Source: Toxoplasma gondii ME49 (Eukaryota; Apicomplexa; Conoidasida; Eucoccidiorida; Sarcocystidae). Taken from it: a stretch of 64,000 nt of DNA. Position numbers and translations under genes: made by a program. The notes below the pieces were generated by a model. It did no database searches. It was not told the origin of the DNA and worked only from the letters and a program-made list of their open reading frames with translations. Shown here piece by piece: positions 62,424 through 64,000 of the stretch; the first letter of the stretch is position 1; the number at the start of each line of letters is the position of its first letter. The stretch covers positions 1,862,661 through 1,926,660 of the forward strand of contig NC_031471.1 in the NCBI RefSeq assembly GCF_000006565.2. Direction: 5' to 3'.

Positions 62424-63560
62424 ATTTATAATGCGGTATATTTTGGGTTGGAGAGCTTCGTACCTTTCAATGCTTGTTTGTCTGATCCCCAGTTGTTTTC
62501 TACATCCGAGAGCAGCGTAAACAAATACGGTGGAGAGCCCCCAAATGTGCTCGTAGAGAAACTGAAGCTGCTGGGAAGTCGCCGCCACGCGGATGTTTTG
62601 CCCTTGGAAGGAGAAGTGGAGAAAAAGGGGAACAGTGAGGCGACACTGCGACTGGACGAGCGGGAGAGTGAGGAGTTTCGCATGCAGCCAAATCCACTTT
62701 TTCGATATTCTCTGTTGATTTGTCTGCGTGCTCAAGACCGCGCGCTGAAAGGCCTGTCGCAGCTGCGTCCGCGTCCCCGGGGCTCCTGCCCCAACGTCTC
62801 CCTTCTTCTGACGAGTCTCTGCTTCGCTTGGAGGAAGCAGGGGAAGCAGCAGAAGATCTGCGACGCCGCTCTCGCCACTCTGCCGACGCTGCGACTCTCT
62901 AGGACGGTGCGAGGAAACAGTCGCTGAACTCGAACACCCTAGGCCATGCATCCCGAGCGTCAAAACCGGAGAAGGCGAAGAAGAAGAAGAAGGAGCAGCC
63001 GAAGAGACTTCGGAACTGGAGGAAGCTGAGAGCGAGGCGTTTCCAGCGGGAGAGTCCGAAAGTGCGTCATCTAAGTGCATGCATTTCAAAAGAACATGTC
63101 GAGTTCGCGGGAGAAGCTGACCCAGAGCGACGACGGGCATGCTTCTTCTCTCGCTCTCGCGTCCTCCCTGGTGGTCTCCTCTGCCCGCGTCGGAGAAGCA
63201 CGATCGACCCGGTGCCCGGGAGCCCCAGACGTGGAGAACTTCGCATCGGCGCATGCAGAAGGAGACGGACAGTTCCTCGTAAGTCTGAAGCCGGAGGGCG
63301 CTGTCTGTACACTCGAACTCGAGCCACTGCAGCTTGCAGTTGCGCTGTTCCTCCTTCAAACGCTCCTGAAGAAGCGCGCGGTGTACGACAGCCAGTGGCG
63401 GCCCGAAGGCTCTCGGCGCGACGCGGATGGAAAGCCGCCGGACCAGCAGGCCGAAGAGGAGGTTCCGCAGGACCGCCGGAATCCAGAACGTCTGTCCCTC
63501 AATCAGCTGCTGCAGAAACGAAGGCACCGGAGGCGCCCTGCGCGGCGGCGTCCCGGTGCT
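56703..63560 (-). CDS. Large low-complexity protein, N terminus not resolved
   Basis: Supported exons are 63560-62529 (344 codons), 61562-61409, 60957-57882 (1,025 codons) and one starting at 57569; a further one may begin near 57,060 and end at 56,703. Borders are GT-AG and the 60957 and 57569 exons join in phase, but 61562-61409 to 60957 does not, so an exon is missing there (around 61.1 kb). Ordered parts read FWIPAVLRNLLFGLLVRRL, LHFSFQGQNIRVAATSQQLQ, LEFYSTLLSQYTAYNG and KRDAFEALKHVCSLYTTK. The rest is Ser, Glu and Ala rich, with an 18-bp repeat giving SSSASSSSSA near 58.05 kb. A VPS13-type lipid-transfer protein is a weak guess from the 'short strand then helix' pattern. No start codon was assigned; it may lie beyond the window. 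Confidence 0.55.
62060..62431. repeat. TA microsatellites in intron after the 63560-62529 exon
   Basis: TA/TATATG blocks at about 62,060-62,145 and 62,378-62,431. Confidence 0.9.
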
Positions 63561-63606
63561 CTGACAACAAACGAAAAGAAGCCAGGCGAGCGCAGGGGGA
63601 GACGCG

Positions 63607-63652
63607 ACAGAGTGAGACGGTGACAGAGTGAGACGGTGACAGAGTGAGACGG
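63607..63652. repeat. Short tandem repeat GACAGAGTGAGACGGT
   Basis: About three copies of a 16-base unit directly beside the 44-bp minisatellite. Confidence 0.8.
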
Positions 63653-63667
63653 CGCCAGGGAGAGCTT

Positions 63668-63855
63668 GAGATGGAGAGACAGAAAGGCAAGGCGGGACAG
63701 ACAGCGAAAGCGAGATGGAGAGACAGAAAGGCAAGGCGGGACAGACAGCGAAAACGAGATGGAGAGACAGAAAGGCAAGGCGGGACAGACAGCGAAAGCG
63801 AGATGGAGAGACAGAAAGGCAAGGCGGGACAGACAGCAAAAACGAGATGGAGAGA
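63668..63855. repeat. 44-bp minisatellite, about four copies
   Basis: The word GGCAAGGCGGGACAGACAGC recurs at 63,686, 63,730, 63,774 and 63,818, an exact 44-base period. It lies just upstream of the acceptor at 63,561, so it is probably intronic. Confidence 0.95.
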
Positions 63856-64000
63856 CAGAGGGAGACCGCATGAGGCAGAAGGAGCGCGTGATATTGGTAG
63901 AGAGAGTGCACAGAGACAGAGAGAGAGTCCAAAGAGAGAGAGAGAACATCTGCGAGGTAAAAAGGCGAGTCGACACGACGCAGAGTGGCTTTTCGTCTTT
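63856..64000. other. Right edge of window, nothing supported
   Basis: AG-rich sequence beyond the 44-bp repeat. It probably continues the intron of the large minus-strand gene. Confidence 0.4.

Noticed and set aside
63500..63976. Leu/Ser/Cys-rich minus-strand frame over the 44-bp repeat
   Set aside because: It is a translation of a minisatellite that happens to lack stops in some frames, with no independent support.
1..64000. tRNA, rRNA, CRISPR arrays and transposable elements
   Set aside because: No cloverleaf with matching arms, no rRNA-like block, no regular repeat-spacer array and no transposase or reverse transcriptase motif was seen on either strand.

Overview
This window reads as nuclear DNA of a cyst-forming coccidian apicomplexan (the Toxoplasma / Neospora / Hammondia group). 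The evidence is a rhoptry-kinase-family (ROP2-like) pseudokinase, intron-rich genes with GT-AG splice sites, roughly balanced base composition, frequent GCATGC words, and many (TA)n/(TATATG)n microsatellites confined to introns and intergenic DNA. I cannot name the species or strain from the sequence. No rRNA, tRNA, CRISPR or transposon was recognised.

Left part, 1-20,928 (minus): one very large gene for a type I membrane protein, cut by the left window edge, with seventeen supported exons and about 4,900 residues inside the window. From the N terminus it has a hydrophobic signal segment, a repeated set of three small cysteine modules, a short calcium-loop-like stretch, two bacterial-type Ig-like (SbsA/Big_5-like) domains with an 'FIYW' domain between them, Sushi/CCP-like modules, four GVDCGG-type cysteine repeats, a Notch (LNR) module, an SEA-like segment, a last Sushi-like region, a transmembrane helix and a cytoplasmic tail. 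20,929-23,953 is non-coding as far as I can see.

Middle, 23,954-38,606: a single-exon rhoptry pseudokinase (minus) with a perfect 15-bp hairpin upstream; a five-exon plus-strand gene that I read as a DUF4241-like protein; and a six-exon plus-strand peptidyl-tRNA hydrolase 2 with an N-terminal membrane anchor.

Right part, 40,500-63,560: eIF2B alpha (minus, eight exons, every phase consistent) meets a small unrecognised plus-strand gene tail to tail, and their coding ends overlap by 26 bp. Upstream on the minus strand lie an unresolved multi-exon gene (48.2-50.0 kb), ORC4 (50.1-54.1 kb), and a large low-complexity protein gene (56.7-63.6 kb, N terminus unresolved). Between them are a 56-bp minisatellite, a 44-bp minisatellite and long purine/pyrimidine tracts.

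Together the window mixes housekeeping genes (translation initiation, ribosome rescue/peptidyl-tRNA recycling, replication licensing) with lineage-specific secretory-pathway genes (the surface protein and the ROP pseudokinase). Exon coordinates come from reading splice signals and checking that phases add up; places where they do not are stated.
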